64,000 nt of DNA from Rhizobium sp. Root483D2 (GCF_001426685.1 NZ_LMFB01000005.1:252773-316772), one strand, 5' to 3'; positions 36,339-45,798 are shown, counted from the first letter of the stretch. The notes: a model not told the origin generated them from the letters alone. Numbers and translations are program-made.

Positions 36339-37460
36339 ATGAAACCATTGGGCGTCGGCTTGATCGGTACGGGATATATGGGCAAGTGCCACGCGCTGGC
36401 CTGGAATGCGGTCAAAACCGTCTTCGGCGACGTGGCCCGCCCACGCCTGGTTCATCTGGCGGAAGCCAATCCCGAACTTGCGAGCGTGCGCGCCGGTGAG
36501 TTCGGCTTCGAAAAGGCAACAGCTGACTGGCGCCGCCTGATCGACGATCCGGAGGTCGATGTCGTCTCCGTCACCACGCCCAACCAGTTTCATGCTGAGA
36601 TGGCCATTGCAGCCCTTGAGGCCGGCAAACATGTCTGGTGCGAAAAGCCGATGTCACCGGGCTTTGCCGATGCTGAGCGCATGCTCAGAGCAGTTGAAGC
36701 TTCCGGCAGAATTGCCATCATGGGCTACAACTATATTCAGAACCCGATCCTGCGCCAGATGAAGACGCTGATCGATGACGGCGCGATCGGCACCGTCAAC
36801 CATGTCCGCGCCGAGATGGACGAGGATTTCATGGCCGATCCCGAGGCGGCCTTTTACTGGAAGAGCGAGCGTTCGGCAGGCTATGGCGCACTGGATGATT
36901 TCGCGGTGCATCCGCTGTCGTTGATCTGGTATCTCTTCGGCCATGTCCGCTCCGTCGTGACCGACATGGCAAAACCCTATGCCGACCGCCCCTTGCCCGA
37001 TGGTGGCCGCCGCGCGGTGGAAAACCATGATGGCGCCAGCATCCTGATGCGGCTCGACCACGGCATTTCGGCCGTGCTCATGGCAAACCGCGCCGCCTGG
37101 GGCCGGAAAGGCCGCATCGCGCTGCAGATCTTCGGGTCCAAGGGCTCGATCCTTTACGACCAGGAACGCATGAACGAGTTCGAACTCTACCAGTCCGGCG
37201 GCAATGCCACGCAACAGGGTTTTCAGCGCATCCTGACGGCGCCTGTGCATGCACCCTACGGCCAGTTCATCCCCGCGCCCGGTCATGGCCTCGGCTTCAA
37301 TGACCTGAAAATCATCGAATGCCACGAACTGATCCGCGCCATCGCGGGCGAACCCTTTTCGGCGATCGATTTCAAGCAGGGCCTGCGCATCGAGCAGACC
37401 GTGCATGCCATGGCACGGTCGTTTGATGAAAAGACATGGATCAATATCGACAAAGGTTAA
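36339..37460 (+). CDS. mocA: MocA-like inosamine/inositol dehydrogenase
   Basis: This 373-aa Gfo/Idh/MocA oxidoreductase has the Rossmann motif LGVGLIGTGYMGKCHALAW, the catalytic EKPMSPGFADAERML and a C-terminal substrate domain with GYGALDDFAVHPLSLIWYL. It likely oxidises scyllo-inosamine or the keto-inositol formed from it. AAGGATAATCGAC precedes the ATG. It closes the rightward rhizopine unit; MocA of S. meliloti is the family's namesake. Confidence 0.85.
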   Translation: MKPLGVGLIGTGYMGKCHALAWNAVKTVFGDVARPRLVHLAEANPELASVRAGEFGFEKATADWRRLIDDPEVDVVSVTTPNQFHAEMAIAALEAGKHVWCEKPMSPGFADAERMLRAVEASGRIAIMGYNYIQNPILRQMKTLIDDGAIGTVNHVRAEMDEDFMADPEAAFYWKSERSAGYGALDDFAVHPLSLIWYLFGHVRSVVTDMAKPYADRPLPDGGRRAVENHDGASILMRLDHGISAVLMANRAAWGRKGRIALQIFGSKGSILYDQERMNEFELYQSGGNATQQGFQRILTAPVHAPYGQFIPAPGHGLGFNDLKIIECHELIRAIAGEPFSAIDFKQGLRIEQTVHAMARSFDEKTWINIDKG

Positions 37461-37509
37461 ATCGGCACCTTCACAGCAGAGGGTTGGCCGTGGCGGCGAC
37501 AAAGCCGCC

Positions 37510-38514
37510 TCAGACAGTCACCGCAAAGACTGCAACGCAGTCGCCGGGCTTGACGAGGCCGGGAAAATGGCGTGCGCAAAGGAGGCCGTCCATCTTGGCA
37601 CGGATTTCCACCGGCCGCTGGCCGGTGCGCCCGACAGCATGGATGAGCGCGACGGCCTCGCCTTTTTTAACGGCATCGCCCAGATCGAAACGCGGCTCGA
37701 TAAGACCCGCGTCTTCGGCAAAACAGAAGCAGTCGCCATCCGGCATGTCGAGCCACTGGGTCGGCACCACCTCGGCTGAAACTTTCAGGATGCCGGCCTT
37801 TGCCAAAACGTTGCGGACGCCGCGCTTGGCAATCCCTGCACTTTTGGCCGTTGCGGTGCCGCCGCCGCCCAGTTCGGTGGTGATGAAGATCTTGCCCATC
37901 TCTTCCGCTGCGGTGTCGTACATCCCGACGGCATCGATCTCCAGCATCCGCATGGAATAGGGTGCGGAAAACGCCTCGACGAGTTCGAAGGAGCGCGCCT
38001 CCTGCGCCTTGTCGGACAGGACATGCGCGGCACAGAACGGCAGAAAGTCCAGCGTCCTGCCGCCGGAGTGGAAATCCAGCACGATATCGGCAAGGGGCAG
38101 AAGTTCGCGCTGGAAATAATCGGCGATCTTCTGGGTCACGGCACCATCGGGCCTGCCGGGAAAGCTTCGGTTGAGATTGCCCTTGTCGATCGGCGATGTC
38201 CGCGTGCCCGCCAGGAACGCGGGATAGTTCATCGCCGGAACGATGATGACGCGTCCTTGCACATCCTGCGCCTGCAATGTCTGCGCAAGATCAAACAGGG
38301 CAATCGGGCCCTCATATTCGTCGCCATGATTGCCGCCGGTGAGAAGGGCCGTCGGCCCCTCCCCGTTCTTGATGACCGTGACCGGGATCATCACCGAACC
38401 CCAGGCCGAATCGTCGCGGCTATAGGGGAGACGCAGGAAACCATGCTGGACGCCAGCGGCTGAAAAATCGACCGTCGGTGTGATGGGGGATGGGCGCAGT
38501 CCGGTATCGTTCAT
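37510..38514 (-). CDS. doeB: N-alpha-acetyl-L-2,4-diaminobutyrate deacetylase
   Basis: This 334-aa zinc-dependent deacylase of the aspartoacylase/succinylglutamate desuccinylase family has GGNHGDEYEGPIALFDLA (zinc His and Glu), FLAGTRTSPIDKGNLNRSFPG and ADIVLDFHSGGRTLDFLPF. DoeB (EutE) removes the acetyl group from N-acetyl-diaminobutyrate made by DoeA. The ATG at 38514 lies 6 bp after the doeA stop with AAGGA inside the end of doeA. It is the last gene of the leftward ectoine operon. Confidence 0.93.
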   Translation of the reverse strand: MNDTGLRPSPITPTVDFSAAGVQHGFLRLPYSRDDSAWGSVMIPVTVIKNGEGPTALLTGGNHGDEYEGPIALFDLAQTLQAQDVQGRVIIVPAMNYPAFLAGTRTSPIDKGNLNRSFPGRPDGAVTQKIADYFQRELLPLADIVLDFHSGGRTLDFLPFCAAHVLSDKAQEARSFELVEAFSAPYSMRMLEIDAVGMYDTAAEEMGKIFITTELGGGGTATAKSAGIAKRGVRNVLAKAGILKVSAEVVPTQWLDMPDGDCFCFAEDAGLIEPRFDLGDAVKKGEAVALIHAVGRTGQRPVEIRAKMDGLLCARHFPGLVKPGDCVAVFAVTV

Positions 38515-38520
38515 GACCAC

Positions 38521-39702
38521 TCAATCCTTGACGAACAGCTTGCGCGGAACGTTGGCAAGGCATTCGACGCCGGTGTCGGTGATCAGGATGCTCTCGGTGA
38601 TCTCCAGCCCCATCGTTTCCAGCCACAGCCCTGTCATGAAATGAAAGGTCATGCCCGGTTTCAGCTCGGTGCGGTCGCCGGGGCGCAGGCTCATGGTGCG
38701 CTCGCCCCAATCCGGCGGATAGGAAATACCGATGCCGTAGCCGGTGCGGTTGTCCTTGACGATGCCGTATTTCTTCAGGACTGCGAAGAAGCCATTGGCG
38801 ATGTCCTCGCAGGTATTGCCAGGCTTTGCGGCAGCAAGTCCGGCATCCATACCTTCGAGCGTTGCCTTTTCCGCATCGAGAAAGTCCTGCGTCGGTTTGC
38901 CGAGAAAGACGGTCCGCGACAACGGCACATGGTACCGGTTGTAGCAGCCGGCGATCTCGAAGAAGGTGCCCTCGCCGCGCTTCATCGGCTTGTCATCCCA
39001 GGTGAGATGGGGCGCAGACGCATCGACGCCGGATGGCAGAAGCGGCACAATTGCCGGATAGTCGCCGCCGATACCATCGACGCCGCGCGTTCCGGCATCA
39101 TAGATTTCAGCGACCAGATCGCATTTGCGCATGCCGATCTCGATCTTGTCGAAGATGCGCTGGTGCATGCCTTCCACGATGCGGGCGGCATTGCGCATAT
39201 ATTTGATCTCGGTCTCGCTCTTCACGGCGCGCTGCCAATTCACAAGTGCCGTTGCATCGACGAAGCGGGCGTTCGGCAGATGCTTGACCAGGGCGGCAAA
39301 GGCGGCCGCCGAAAACCAGTAATTGTCCATCTCGACGCCGATGGTCAGTCGGTCATAGCCGCGCTCGGTCAGCTTGGCCGACAGATAATCCATCGGATGG
39401 CGTTCGGTCGATTGCACGTAATGATCGGGATAACCGATGATATTCTCATGCTTCAGATAGGCCGTCAGCTTGGCGCCATTGGCGTCCTGCCCGCGGCCGT
39501 ACCAGACCGGTTCGCCGTCGGGCGGGACGATAACCGCCTGATGCACATAGAACGACCAGCCGTCATAGCCGGTCAGCCATGCCATATTGGAGGGGTCGCT
39601 ACAGATCAACAGATCGATGCCCTTTGCCTCCATGGCCTTGCGCGTCTTGGCGAGCCGCGTTTCATATTCCCCAAGGGAAAATTTGAGGTTCGGTTGGGTC
39701 AT
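38521..39702 (-). CDS. doeA: Ectoine hydrolase
   Basis: This 393-aa protein of the M24 creatinase/prolidase fold opens the ectoine ring to N-alpha-acetyl-diaminobutyrate. Visible hallmarks are LICSDPSNMAWLTGYDGWSF near the N-terminus, FEIAGCYNRYHVPLSRTVFLG and LETMGLEITESILIT. GGGAGAAAC precedes the ATG at 39702. The open frame extends upstream by over 100 codons, but without similarity to the family. It is also called EutD. Confidence 0.94.
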   Translation of the reverse strand: MTQPNLKFSLGEYETRLAKTRKAMEAKGIDLLICSDPSNMAWLTGYDGWSFYVHQAVIVPPDGEPVWYGRGQDANGAKLTAYLKHENIIGYPDHYVQSTERHPMDYLSAKLTERGYDRLTIGVEMDNYWFSAAAFAALVKHLPNARFVDATALVNWQRAVKSETEIKYMRNAARIVEGMHQRIFDKIEIGMRKCDLVAEIYDAGTRGVDGIGGDYPAIVPLLPSGVDASAPHLTWDDKPMKRGEGTFFEIAGCYNRYHVPLSRTVFLGKPTQDFLDAEKATLEGMDAGLAAAKPGNTCEDIANGFFAVLKKYGIVKDNRTGYGIGISYPPDWGERTMSLRPGDRTELKPGMTFHFMTGLWLETMGLEITESILITDTGVECLANVPRKLFVKD

Positions 39703-39733
39703 GTTTCTCCCACATTCTCCGGCTTTGCCGGTC

Positions 39734-40726
39734 TCAACTTTCAAATGGCGTGCCCGCGCCGGCAAGGCCGGCACGAGCGAAGGCGAGTGTTGCGATGGCC
39801 GTGTCCTGAATGCCGGTCCCGGTGAGATCGGCGATGGTGATTTGGCTGGTTGCGGTGCGTCCCGGCTTGAGGCTGGCGATGATCTGCCCAAGCTCGGGAA
39901 AATCCATAGCCGCCGGGACAACACCGGTTTTGATGGCATGGTGCAATTCACCGAGCCGCCGCGTCTGCGTGAGACGATCGGCAACATAGAGACCGGCGGC
40001 AGCGATGGCCGCCGGATCGATCTCGTTCTTGTGTTCGGCATCCGACCCCATTGCCGTGATATGCTGGCCGGCTTCCAGCCATTCGGCTTTCAGGATCGGC
40101 GTTTCAGACGGCGTCGTGGTGACGGCAATATCGGCTCCGGACATGGCCTGATGCGGATCGGCCATTGCGACAACCCTAATGCCCAGCGTGCCGGTCAGGT
40201 CGGCAGCCGTTGTTTCGGCCTTCGCCCGGTCGCGCGCCCAGATCCGGGCTTCCCGGATCGGCCGCACCAAGGTCAGCGCCTGCAGTTGCAGCCGGGCCTG
40301 CAGGCCGGCACCGAAGATCGCGGCAACCTGCGCATCCGGCCTCGACAGGTATTTGGCCGCGACGGCGCCGGCTGCGGCCGTGCGCACATCCGTCAGATAT
40401 CCATTGTCGAGCAGCAGCGCCTGCACGAGGCCGGTGGTTGCCGAAAGAAGGACCATCATGCCATTGGTGCTGGGCAGGCCAATCGACGGATTGTTGAAGA
40501 AGCCGGGGCTGATCTTGATGGCAAAGCCATCAAGGCCGGGCACATAGGCGGTCTTCACATCCACTTCGCCGCGATGCTCGGGAATGTCGAGCCTAAGGAT
40601 GGGCGGCATCGCCACATCCTTGGTCGAAAGCGCCCGGAAGGCGTCTTCCACACAGGTTATAGCATCCATATCCAGTGTCACGACGGATCGCAGATCCGCT
40701 TCCGTCAGAATGATCATCCGGCTCAT
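39734..40726 (-). CDS. eutC: Ectoine utilization protein EutC, ornithine cyclodeaminase family
   Basis: This 330-aa protein of the ornithine cyclodeaminase/mu-crystallin family has a Rossmann part (VAAIFGAGLQARLQLQALTLV) and a substrate segment VDVKTAYVPGLDGFAIKISPG. Its ATG overlaps the eutB stop (ATGA). It is thought to act with EutB in handling hydroxyectoine-derived intermediates. Confidence 0.92.
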   Translation of the reverse strand: MSRMIILTEADLRSVVTLDMDAITCVEDAFRALSTKDVAMPPILRLDIPEHRGEVDVKTAYVPGLDGFAIKISPGFFNNPSIGLPSTNGMMVLLSATTGLVQALLLDNGYLTDVRTAAAGAVAAKYLSRPDAQVAAIFGAGLQARLQLQALTLVRPIREARIWARDRAKAETTAADLTGTLGIRVVAMADPHQAMSGADIAVTTTPSETPILKAEWLEAGQHITAMGSDAEHKNEIDPAAIAAAGLYVADRLTQTRRLGELHHAIKTGVVPAAMDFPELGQIIASLKPGRTATSQITIADLTGTGIQDTAIATLAFARAGLAGAGTPFES

Positions 40727-41721
40727 GCGGCAACCTCCGCAGGCGCGCCGGAGGCGCCGTTGACGATGCGGCGATGCAGTCCCATGTCGATATTCCGGCC
40801 GGACAGGATCGCGACGATCGGGCCGGCCGATGTCACCCGTCCAGACAGAAGTGCGGCAATACCGACCGCGCCGGCGCCTTCCAGGATCTCGCGTTCGGCC
40901 GCATAGGCGTTGCGTATGCCGGCGGCGATCTCGTCCTCGGTGAGGAGGATAACGTCGTCCAGCAGGTCGCGGCACATGGCAAAGGTCAGCGCATTGTGAA
41001 GTCCGATACCGCCACCCAGCGAATCCGCCAGGCTCGGCAGTTCCTCGACCTGAACCGGATGCCCGGCATCAAGGCTTGCCTTCATCGCAGCCCCGCGCTC
41101 CATGGTGAGCCCGATGACTCTTGTCTTTGGGCGCAGGCCCTTCACGGCCGCAGCTACGCCGGCAGCGAGACCGCCTCCCGATAACGGCACGAGAACCGTG
41201 TCCGCCTCGGGCACCTGTTCCATGATCTCAAGCCCCAGCGTTCCCTGCCCGGCGATGACAGAAGGATGATCAAAGGGCGGCACCATGATCTTGCCCTTGT
41301 CCGCAACCAGCCGGTCGACCTCATCCTGCGCTTCGTCCTGCGAATTGCCGACAATGCGGACATCCGCTCCGAGCCTGCGGATTTCCGCGACCTTGTTCTC
41401 CGGCACCAGGCGCGACATGCAGATCGTTGCGACCGCACCCTGCATCTTTGCCGCATGCGCCAGTGCCCGGCCGTGATTGCCGGTGGAGGCTGCGACGACG
41501 CCCGATGCTCGCTCAGCCGGTGTCAGCGACAGGATCGCATTGCTGGCACCGCGCAGTTTGAAGCTGCCGGTAGTCTGCTGATGCTCGAGCTTGAGATGGA
41601 CGGGAACGCCGGCCAGCTCGCCAAGGGAAGCGGATTGCGTCATCGGCGTGCGCAGGATTTGGCCCGCAATACGGGCAGCGGCGGCACGAATATCATCCAG
41701 TGAAATGAAGGGTTGCTGCAT
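40723..41721 (-). CDS. eutB: Hydroxyectoine utilization dehydratase EutB, threonine dehydratase family
   Basis: This 332-aa PLP enzyme of the serine/threonine dehydratase type has the PLP lysine motif TTGSFKLRGASNAI, the asparagine loop STGNHGRALAHAAK and the glycine-rich phosphate loop PLSGGGLAAGVAAAV. The start at 41721 lies shortly after eutA, with GGAAAG upstream. It is expected to convert the hydroxylated diaminobutyrate intermediate on the hydroxyectoine branch. Confidence 0.92.
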   Translation of the reverse strand: MQQPFISLDDIRAAAARIAGQILRTPMTQSASLGELAGVPVHLKLEHQQTTGSFKLRGASNAILSLTPAERASGVVAASTGNHGRALAHAAKMQGAVATICMSRLVPENKVAEIRRLGADVRIVGNSQDEAQDEVDRLVADKGKIMVPPFDHPSVIAGQGTLGLEIMEQVPEADTVLVPLSGGGLAAGVAAAVKGLRPKTRVIGLTMERGAAMKASLDAGHPVQVEELPSLADSLGGGIGLHNALTFAMCRDLLDDVILLTEDEIAAGIRNAYAAEREILEGAGAVGIAALLSGRVTSAGPIVAILSGRNIDMGLHRRIVNGASGAPAEVAA

Positions 41722-41725
41722 GCCG

Positions 41726-42508
41726 TCAGCTTTCCGCATAGGGCTTGGTCATGAGAAGCCCGAGCTCGGGGCGCGCGTCCGTATCGCCGCAGAGCCGCAG
41801 GCATGCCCAGGCTGTTGCCAGATTGCTGCTGACCACCGGCTTTCCAAGGGCCTTTTCGATGCGGGGCACGGCCTCTGCCGCACGAACGGCGGTACAGGAA
41901 ATGAAGAGCGCGTCGGATTCCGGTGCCATGGCTTCTGCGGCAAAGGCGGCGATCTCGTCATGCGGGATGCGCGCCATGTCCCGGTCATCGGAAAGCCCAA
42001 GGCAAGTGAAGCGGTCGATCTCAAAACCAAGATCGGCGAAGTAAGCCGCCATCGGCGCGCTGGTTTCGGCGGTATAGGGTGTCAGTACCGAAATCCGTTT
42101 TGCGCCGAGAGCCTTGAGTGCACTGACAGCCGCAGCCGTCGGCGTGACGACGGGAACACCGGGCTTTGCAGACTGCACAGCAGCCTCGATCTGCGCATCG
42201 CCGATAACGACGGAAGCAGACGTGCAGGAATACATGACCACGTCGAGCGTCTCGCCGGGCAGGATCAGGGCCGCGCCGGCGCTCAGCGACGGCTGCATCT
42301 TCTTCAGGTTTTCCGGCGTCACCGGATTGGCATAGGGAATGCGGGTGACATAGACGCCGATCCGGTTGCTGGCGACCATACGCTGGAAATCGACCTCGGT
42401 CGTATGGTCCGTCGCCAGGATGATCAGGCCGATGCGTTTCGGCAGCGGGCGATCGTCCAGGCGGGGCGCCCGGCTTGCCGTTTCGATTTTGATCTCCGTC
42501 GTGCTCAT
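41726..42508 (-). CDS. eutA: Ectoine utilization protein EutA, Asp/Glu racemase family
   Basis: This 260-aa protein of the maleate isomerase/Asp-Glu racemase superfamily shows the two cysteine regions MYSCTSASVVIG and LFISCTAVRAAEAV. It likely inverts or isomerises a hydroxyectoine-derived intermediate. Its ATG overlaps the ehuD stop. Position and size match eutA of S. meliloti. Confidence 0.9.
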   Translation of the reverse strand: MSTTEIKIETASRAPRLDDRPLPKRIGLIILATDHTTEVDFQRMVASNRIGVYVTRIPYANPVTPENLKKMQPSLSAGAALILPGETLDVVMYSCTSASVVIGDAQIEAAVQSAKPGVPVVTPTAAAVSALKALGAKRISVLTPYTAETSAPMAAYFADLGFEIDRFTCLGLSDDRDMARIPHDEIAAFAAEAMAPESDALFISCTAVRAAEAVPRIEKALGKPVVSSNLATAWACLRLCGDTDARPELGLLMTKPYAES

Positions 42509-43167
42509 CGTTCATCCACCCGGGCAAAACGCTCTTCCAGGAAACGCAGCGCGACAACCGAGATCAGGCTGATGACGAGGAAGAACACGCCGACCATGGT
42601 GATCGGCTCGATATAGCGATAGCTGCTATTGGCGACGCTCTTTGCCTGGTTCATCAGTTCCAGCACGGTGATGGCCGAGAGCAGCGGCGTCTCCTTGAAC
42701 ATGGCGATGAAATAATTGGCGAGCGCCGGGATCATCGGCGGGATCGCCTGCGGCAGCACGACATGAACCCATGTCTGCCGGATGCTGAGATTGGTGGCGC
42801 GCGCCGCCTCCCACTGGCCGCGCGGCACATTGTCGATGCCTGCCCGGTAAACCTCGGCCGCATAGGTGCCATAGTGGATGCCCAGGCCAATGACACCGGC
42901 AGTCAGCGGCGACAGGCGGATGCCGATATCCGGCAGCACGTAGAAAATGAAATAGAGCTGCACCAGAAGCGGCGTCCCGCGGATAAAATCCGCCAGAAAG
43001 CCAACCGGGCGCGAGATAAGACGATTGGGCGAGCGTCTGGCAATCGCCAGCACCAGGCCAACGACTGCGGCGACGATCGCGCCCAGCACGGTCGCAAGGA
43101 TGGTGATCTTCAGCCCTTCGAGAAGGGTCGGCATGATCTGCCAAACGAATGCCCAATCCCATTCCAT
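42505..43167 (-). CDS. ehuD: Ectoine/hydroxyectoine ABC transporter permease EhuD
   Basis: This 220-aa permease of the polar amino acid type (HisM family) has about five membrane helices. The coupling loop with the ATPase is in WEAARATNLSIRQTWVHVVLPQAIPPMIPALANYFI. It starts 3 bp after ehuC and overlaps eutA. Confidence 0.92.
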   Translation of the reverse strand: MEWDWAFVWQIMPTLLEGLKITILATVLGAIVAAVVGLVLAIARRSPNRLISRPVGFLADFIRGTPLLVQLYFIFYVLPDIGIRLSPLTAGVIGLGIHYGTYAAEVYRAGIDNVPRGQWEAARATNLSIRQTWVHVVLPQAIPPMIPALANYFIAMFKETPLLSAITVLELMNQAKSVANSSYRYIEPITMVGVFFLVISLISVVALRFLEERFARVDER

Positions 43168-43169
43168 GC

Positions 43170-43829
43170 TCAGACCCTCACCCCGTCAAGACCACGCGAC
43201 GCGCGGCGCTCCAGCCAGCGCATGCCGGCGGAAATCGCCATGGCCATGGCGAAATAGAGGACAAGAATCGTCGCGAACGGGATCAGCGTGCTGCCGGTCT
43301 GCGCCCTGACCACCTGCGCCTGAAAAGTCATGTCCGTCAGCGAGATCAGCGAGACGACGGCGGTGCCCTTCAATAGCTCGATGGCATTGTTGCCGAAGGT
43401 TGGCAGCATCAGCGGCAATGCCTGGGGTAAAATGATATGCCGCATCCGGTGATAGCGGCCAAGGTTGAGAGCAACGCAGGCCTCGTGCTGTTCGCGGCCG
43501 ATGGCCCGCACGGCCCCGCGCACAACCTCTGCACCATAGGCGCCGACATTCAGCCCCAGAGCCAGAACACCCGCCTGCAAGGGCGTCAGCGTGATGCCGG
43601 CAAATGGCAGCACGAAATAGGCCCAGAACAGCTGCACGAAGATCGAGGTTCCGCGAAAGAACTCGATATAGACAGTGGCGAGCGCGCGCACGCCGGCAAA
43701 GCGCGACAGCCGGCCGAGCCCCGCAGCAAACGCCATGACCAGCGCCAGCGCGGAGCCCATGACCGTCAATTCGATGGTCACCAGCGCCCCTTGCAATATC
43801 AGCCCAATGTAGCCGGACCAGTCGATCAT
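43170..43829 (-). CDS. ehuC: Ectoine/hydroxyectoine ABC transporter permease EhuC
   Basis: This 219-aa HisM-family permease has about five helices, the segment YIEFFRGTSIFVQLFWAYFV and the ATPase coupling loop around HEACVALNLGRYHRMRHIILPQALPL. The ATG at 43829 begins MIDWSGYIGLILQGA, the usual N-terminus; the longer frame from 43904 is not needed. Confidence 0.92.
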   Translation of the reverse strand: MIDWSGYIGLILQGALVTIELTVMGSALALVMAFAAGLGRLSRFAGVRALATVYIEFFRGTSIFVQLFWAYFVLPFAGITLTPLQAGVLALGLNVGAYGAEVVRGAVRAIGREQHEACVALNLGRYHRMRHIILPQALPLMLPTFGNNAIELLKGTAVVSLISLTDMTFQAQVVRAQTGSTLIPFATILVLYFAMAMAISAGMRWLERRASRGLDGVRV

Positions 43830-43985
43830 CTTGCCTTCTCTGCAGTTGCCACGGCTTCTGGGAATGCCGCATGACCTGTCTTTGTGACGGAGCGGGATGC
43901 GCACCCGTCGTCACATATCGTCACCAATCATCACCAATCGTCTCATTGGGGGGGAGAACGGCGCATGCCATCCTCCCCTCAGCGA
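43830..43985 (-). other. ehuB-ehuC gap with short direct repeats
   Basis: The 156-bp gap contains three consecutive imperfect 10-bp repeats of the type ATCGTCACCA (about 43917-43947) and CCAAT-N6-ATTGG (43934-43949). It may be an mRNA processing or stability region that lowers permease relative to binding-protein expression. Confidence 0.35.
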
Positions 43986-44840
43986 TTACTGCGCAGCCGC
44001 GCAGAGCTTTTCGCGCGTCGTCGACATCGCCGCCGCAGCCGAGAAACCATAGGGCTCGATGAGCTTGGCGAACTCACCGGATTCCTTCAGCTTGGCCAGT
44101 TCGACGTCGAAGGCGTCGCGCAGTGCCTCGTCGCCCTTCTTGAAGGCGGCGCCATCGCAATAGACCGGCGCACCTTGGACCGGTGCAATGACCTCAAGGT
44201 TCGGATCGTTGGCCTTCTTGACGAGATCGTTGATCGACAGGACCGGCAGCGAATAGGCGTCGATGCGGCCGTCCTGCAGCATTTTCAGGCCGCTCTGGCC
44301 GTCGGGCACGACGATGACGCGGTCGCGCGGTACGCCGGCTTCCAGCGCCAGCTTTTCTTCCGTGCCGCCGCCTGGTGCGCCGATCGTGGCGGCTTGATCC
44401 TTGGCAACATCGGCATAGCTCTTGAAGGCTTTGGGATTGCCCTTTTTCACCAGCATCGCTTCCGCATCGCACAGAACCGGCTCGGAATAGGCAACGGCTG
44501 CGCAGCGCTCCGGCTTCATGAACAGACCGGCGGTGACAGCATCGTGCCGGCCGGCCTGAAGACCGGGGATCATCGCGCCATATTCCGAAATCGAGGCGAC
44601 GACATCCGGCACGCCGAGGCGCTTGAAGACTTCGCGGGCCACATCGGGGGCAGCCCCTGACACCTTGCCGTCGGCGCCGACAGCCGTGAACGGCGGCTCG
44701 TTGGCAATGGCGATGCGGGCAAAGCCCTGTGCCTTCAGCGCCTCCAGCTTGGCATCGTCGGCATGTGCCGGGACTGTAGCAAGACCAGCCATCAACGCCG
44801 TGGCGCCGGCTGCCATCGTCATGAAATACGTCGCTCTCAT
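43986..44840 (-). CDS. ehuB: Ectoine/hydroxyectoine-binding protein EhuB
   Basis: This 284-aa periplasmic protein of the amino acid binding family has a signal peptide (cleavage near VPAHA-DD) and typical segments RIAIANEPPFTAVGADGKV, SEYGAMIPGLQAGRHDAVTAG and the cysteines near ERCAAVAYSEPVLCDAEA. GAGGAG precedes the ATG. It is the ligand receptor for the EhuACD importer. Confidence 0.93.
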   Translation of the reverse strand: MRATYFMTMAAGATALMAGLATVPAHADDAKLEALKAQGFARIAIANEPPFTAVGADGKVSGAAPDVAREVFKRLGVPDVVASISEYGAMIPGLQAGRHDAVTAGLFMKPERCAAVAYSEPVLCDAEAMLVKKGNPKAFKSYADVAKDQAATIGAPGGGTEEKLALEAGVPRDRVIVVPDGQSGLKMLQDGRIDAYSLPVLSINDLVKKANDPNLEVIAPVQGAPVYCDGAAFKKGDEALRDAFDVELAKLKESGEFAKLIEPYGFSAAAAMSTTREKLCAAAQ

Positions 44841-44901
44841 TGTTCCAACTCCTCTGGATTTTTCCATTTTTATCGGAGGCATTGTCTGATCGCCGCAGCG
44901 A

Positions 44902-45687
44902 TCAGACGCGGTGCCCCGCCGCGATGATCTTGCGCAGGAAGCTCTGCGTGCGCTCCTGCCTGGGATTACGGAATATGTCGTCCGGCTTGCCTTCCTCGAC
45001 GATCTTTCCCTTGTCGAAAAACAGGACGCGATCGGCGAAATCATGGGCAAATCCCATTTCGTGGGTGACGAGCAGCATGGTCATATCGGTCTCGACCGCG
45101 AGCCTCCTCATGACATTCAGCACTTCCTCGACCAATTCCGGATCAAGCGCCGAGGTCACCTCGTCAAACAGCATGATCTTCGGCGAAAGCGCCAAGGCAC
45201 GGGCGATGGCAACGCGCTGCTTCTGTCCGCCGGACAATTGCGCGGGCATGCTCTTTGCCTTGTCGGCCATGCCCACCATGTCGAGAAGCTCCATCGCCCG
45301 CGCCTCGGCAGCAGCCCTTGGCACGCCCTTGGTCAGCATCGGCGCCAGGGTGATATTGTCGAGCACGCATTTATGCGGAAACAGGTTGAAGTGCTGGAAG
45401 ACCATGCCGATCTTTTCGCGCATCTTCTGCAGGTGCTTTTCATCGGCATCCGTAAGACTGCCGGCTTTGCGCATATGATAAAGCTGATCGCCATCGACCT
45501 CGATATGGCCGCCGTTGATTTTTTCCAGCGTCATGAGGATGCGCAGGATGGTGGTCTTTCCCGAACCGGACGGGCCGATCAATGCCAGCTTCTCGCCGGG
45601 CATGACATCCATCGACAGACCGTCGAGCACGGTCAGCGGCCCGTAGGTCTTGGTGATGTTGTCGATGCGGATCATGGGCGAAGGCAT
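44902..45687 (-). CDS. ehuA: Ectoine/hydroxyectoine ABC transporter ATPase EhuA
   Basis: This 261-aa ATPase of the polar amino acid class has Walker A GPSGSGKTT, signature LSGGQKQRVAIARAL and Walker B IMLFDEVTSALDPELVEE. AGGAAGAG precedes the ATG. It is the first gene of the leftward ehuABCD-eutABC-doeAB series and follows a region rich in TTGACA-like half sites. Confidence 0.93.
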   Translation of the reverse strand: MPSPMIRIDNITKTYGPLTVLDGLSMDVMPGEKLALIGPSGSGKTTILRILMTLEKINGGHIEVDGDQLYHMRKAGSLTDADEKHLQKMREKIGMVFQHFNLFPHKCVLDNITLAPMLTKGVPRAAAEARAMELLDMVGMADKAKSMPAQLSGGQKQRVAIARALALSPKIMLFDEVTSALDPELVEEVLNVMRRLAVETDMTMLLVTHEMGFAHDFADRVLFFDKGKIVEEGKPDDIFRNPRQERTQSFLRKIIAAGHRV

Positions 45688-45744
45688 GCAGATCTCTTCC
45701 TGTTGAGACGAGCGATGCCTAACGATGACGAGCCTATCAAATCA

Positions 45745-45798
45745 TGTCAATTGTCAAAATAATCTCATGACAATTATTCTTTCCCTGCCCATTTGACA
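45745..45798. promoter_or_regulatory. Candidate EnuR operator before ehuA
   Basis: Four half sites of the type TGTCAA/TTGACA occur in this block (TGTCAA 45745, TTGTCA 45751, TGACAA about 45768, TTGACA 45793), in AT-rich sequence between enuR and ehuA. A similar cluster lies at the enuR start, as expected for one regulator acting at both places. Confidence 0.55.

Noticed and set aside
43917-43947. Short tandem repeats considered as a CRISPR fragment
   Set aside because: The repeats are only about 10 bp, adjacent without spacers, and no cas genes are in the window.
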